DNA of 37,082 nucleotides from assembly GCA_016931385.1 (NCBI GenBank), contig JAFGEV010000058.1:1-37082 (forward strand). The letters are read 5' to 3'. Origin of the DNA: Prolixibacteraceae bacterium. GTDB taxonomy: Bacteria > Bacteroidota > Bacteroidia > Bacteroidales > Prolixibacteraceae. Positions 35,751 to 37,082 of the stretch are shown here, in pieces. The position numbers and the translations under genes are program-made. Within the stretch, counting starts at the first letter, position 1. Every line of letters starts with the position of its first letter. The notes beneath the pieces are model-generated. The model made no database searches. It saw only the letters and a list, made by a program, of their open reading frames with translations, and was not told where the DNA came from.

Positions 35751-35916
35751 CGTTATAGCTTGTTAAAAAGAATGAAACGAGCATAAAAATAAGGTTTATT
35801 TTTCACACGCATGGCTGATTATGTTTTTGAAATATAAAAGGGATGACAAAATCATATGAACGTAAATTGTAAGTTGTGCAGAAGAAGCATAATATTCAGC
35901 TTCTTGTAAAACTGTT

Positions 35917-37082
35917 TTACATATTTTTTACCTGTGCGTTCGGAACACGTCCAAGCAACTTGTTCACAATCATAATGAACAAACCGGTTAAAAGCAGATT
36001 TAATGCAAGGGAAAGCAACGATACTGTTACAATTATGCCTCCAATACCGTACGACATGGAAATAATCAACACTCCGGCGCCCACTTCACCTCGCGGGAAC
36101 ATGGCAACAGCAACTGCGAGCCGTTCACGCCACGATGCCTCACGGCGATAAACAAATGCAGGTACAATTTTTCCGATATTGCTTAATAGCGTAACAATCA
36201 ACACATGAAGAAGAATCAATCCCCAGTTAAATGTTTGTTCCGCCTGAACAATCACATTCGTAGCTTCCTTGCCTTTAATATAGGCATCTGCAATCTCTTT
36301 GTCAATTTGCTGAGCACCCGGAGAAATTCCATCCAACATTGGCAACGACAGTCCCACCAATAACATGAATACTGCCGAAACAACAAACGAGGCCTTTTTT
36401 TCGCTTTTGAGTTCAAGGATGTCTTCATCATGTTTTGTACCGCTTAGCTTTACACGGTTATGGTTTTTTGAGATCATTGTCCCCAGCACAAATGCCGGCA
36501 TTAAAACTTCAATATGCACACCAACTGTTTCATCAATAATTTTGCTCGTCAGGTAAATAAACTCTGCGGCCCCGGCAATAAGTACTGCATAAAACAACAC
36601 ATTTTTCCAGCGTATTGAAAGCCGAAGAACATTCATATACCGCCAGGCAAGCCATATAAGAATAAACATGATGGCAATGGCAATAAGCAACTGTATTTTG
36701 AACCCAATGATCAGCATCTGAAGCGGGATCATAAGTATAACGGTGTCCAGATCGTCAAAAATGGCCAGTATCCTTGTTTTTTTGAACATCCAGGTGGAAG
36801 CCAGTCCGGCAGCAGCCAGCATGGTAAACAGAACCCCGGCCGAAGTAGGCGCAGCAAAGCGTGCAGCAAGCAGGGATTCAATCCAGGTATTTCCCGTCCG
36901 GCTTGCTTCCGGTGTCAGTATAAATACGAAATAAAATGTAACAAAAATCCATGGCAGGGTTGCAGCAGTAAAAGCAATGAGGTAATCATAGCCGTATTCT
37001 TTGATTTTCTCCTTGCGTATTTCAAATTCATAGCCAACATGAATCATGATAAAAGCCAGGCAAATAACCGTACCGATTTTGA
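35917..37082 (-). CDS. Cation:proton antiporter (CPA2/KefB-like), 5' end outside the window
   Basis: The frame is open to the right window edge, so the gene starts beyond 37082. The visible part is about 387 residues with roughly ten membrane helices. The first visible residues, KIGTVICLAFIMIHVGYEFEI, continue upstream of the Met at 37047, which is thus internal. Conserved stretches include IFDDLDTVILMIPLQML (paired Asp in a helix), LMPAFVLGTMI and AMFPRGEVGAGVLIISMS, typical of CPA-type Na+/H+ exchangers. It would exchange Na+ or K+ for H+ across the inner membrane. The ion cannot be assigned from sequence. Confidence 0.9.
   Translation of the reverse strand, partial: KIGTVICLAFIMIHVGYEFEIRKEKIKEYGYDYLIAFTAATLPWIFVTFYFVFILTPEASRTGNTWIESLLAARFAAPTSAGVLFTMLAAAGLASTWMFKKTRILAIFDDLDTVILMIPLQMLIIGFKIQLLIAIAIMFILIWLAWRYMNVLRLSIRWKNVLFYAVLIAGAAEFIYLTSKIIDETVGVHIEVLMPAFVLGTMISKNHNRVKLSGTKHDEDILELKSEKKASFVVSAVFMLLVGLSLPMLDGISPGAQQIDKEIADAYIKGKEATNVIVQAEQTFNWGLILLHVLIVTLLSNIGKIVPAFVYRREASWRERLAVAVAMFPRGEVGAGVLIISMSYGIGGIIVTVSLLSLALNLLLTGLFIMIVNKLLGRVPNAQVKNM

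Noticed and set aside
37000-37047. Start of the antiporter at the Met at 37047
   Set aside because: The frame stays open to the window edge and the upstream residues (KIGTVICLAFI) look like conserved antiporter sequence, so the Met is internal.

Overview
The window is chromosomal DNA from a member of the Bacteroidota, most likely a Bacteroidales/Marinilabiliales-type anaerobe or facultative anaerobe. This rests on a SusC/SusD pair with a one-protein hybrid two-component sensor, a type IX secretion (T9SS) sorting domain, a LytS/LytTR regulatory pair, a DUF4884-type lipoprotein, TAnnTTTG-type promoter boxes and mostly absent Shine-Dalgarno sequences. No species can be named from the sequence alone. 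I see no rRNA, tRNA or CRISPR array.

Layout. 1-935: a ribbon-helix-helix/PIN toxin-antitoxin pair. 1084-3217: a YitT-type membrane protein, a decayed T9SS sorting-domain fragment and a probable outer-membrane beta-barrel protein. 3324-9929: core genes leuS, lepA and a YebC-family gene, with a HEPN-like helical protein and a small lipoprotein between or beside them. 9970-12330: a LytS-type histidine kinase and LytTR response regulator, divergent from an orphan ExbB/TolQ-like membrane protein. 12431-14535: a LuxR-type HTH remnant, a protein with two lipid-A-biosynthesis N-terminal (LAB_N) repeats and a nucleotide-sugar epimerase, then a repeat-rich spacer. 15032-18259: a 1075-residue secreted protein with two eight-repeat PQQ-like propellers, three PKD domains and a T9SS signal.

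18736-31375 is a small polysaccharide utilisation locus (PUL): SusC-type TonB-dependent transporter, SusD-type glycan-binding lipoprotein, a small lipoprotein, a hybrid two-component sensor/AraC regulator and, on the opposite strand, a GH3 glycoside hydrolase. In the usual model the SusCD complex imports oligosaccharides, the GH3 enzyme trims them in the periplasm, and the hybrid sensor detects a product and activates the locus. Two details stand out: the GH3 gene is frameshifted about 48 codons before its natural end, and the hybrid sensor has an atypical H-box.

31791-35750 is an all-minus-strand cluster in which two Crp/Fnr-type regulators precede an HSL-family esterase, a leucine-rich-repeat protein (4-base overlap) and a second alpha/beta hydrolase. 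35917 to the right edge is a cation:proton antiporter cut by the window end.

Besides genes, the window holds much small repeat material: a 120-bp MITE-like element after susD, GC-rich palindromes that form the last codons of two genes, a heptamer tandem repeat before the YebC gene and an inverted-repeat terminator between convergent genes. No wholly new defence or biosynthetic system is evident. The least explained items are the Crp-Crp-esterase-LRR-hydrolase cluster, the duplicated propeller/PKD protein and the unplaced small ORFs.
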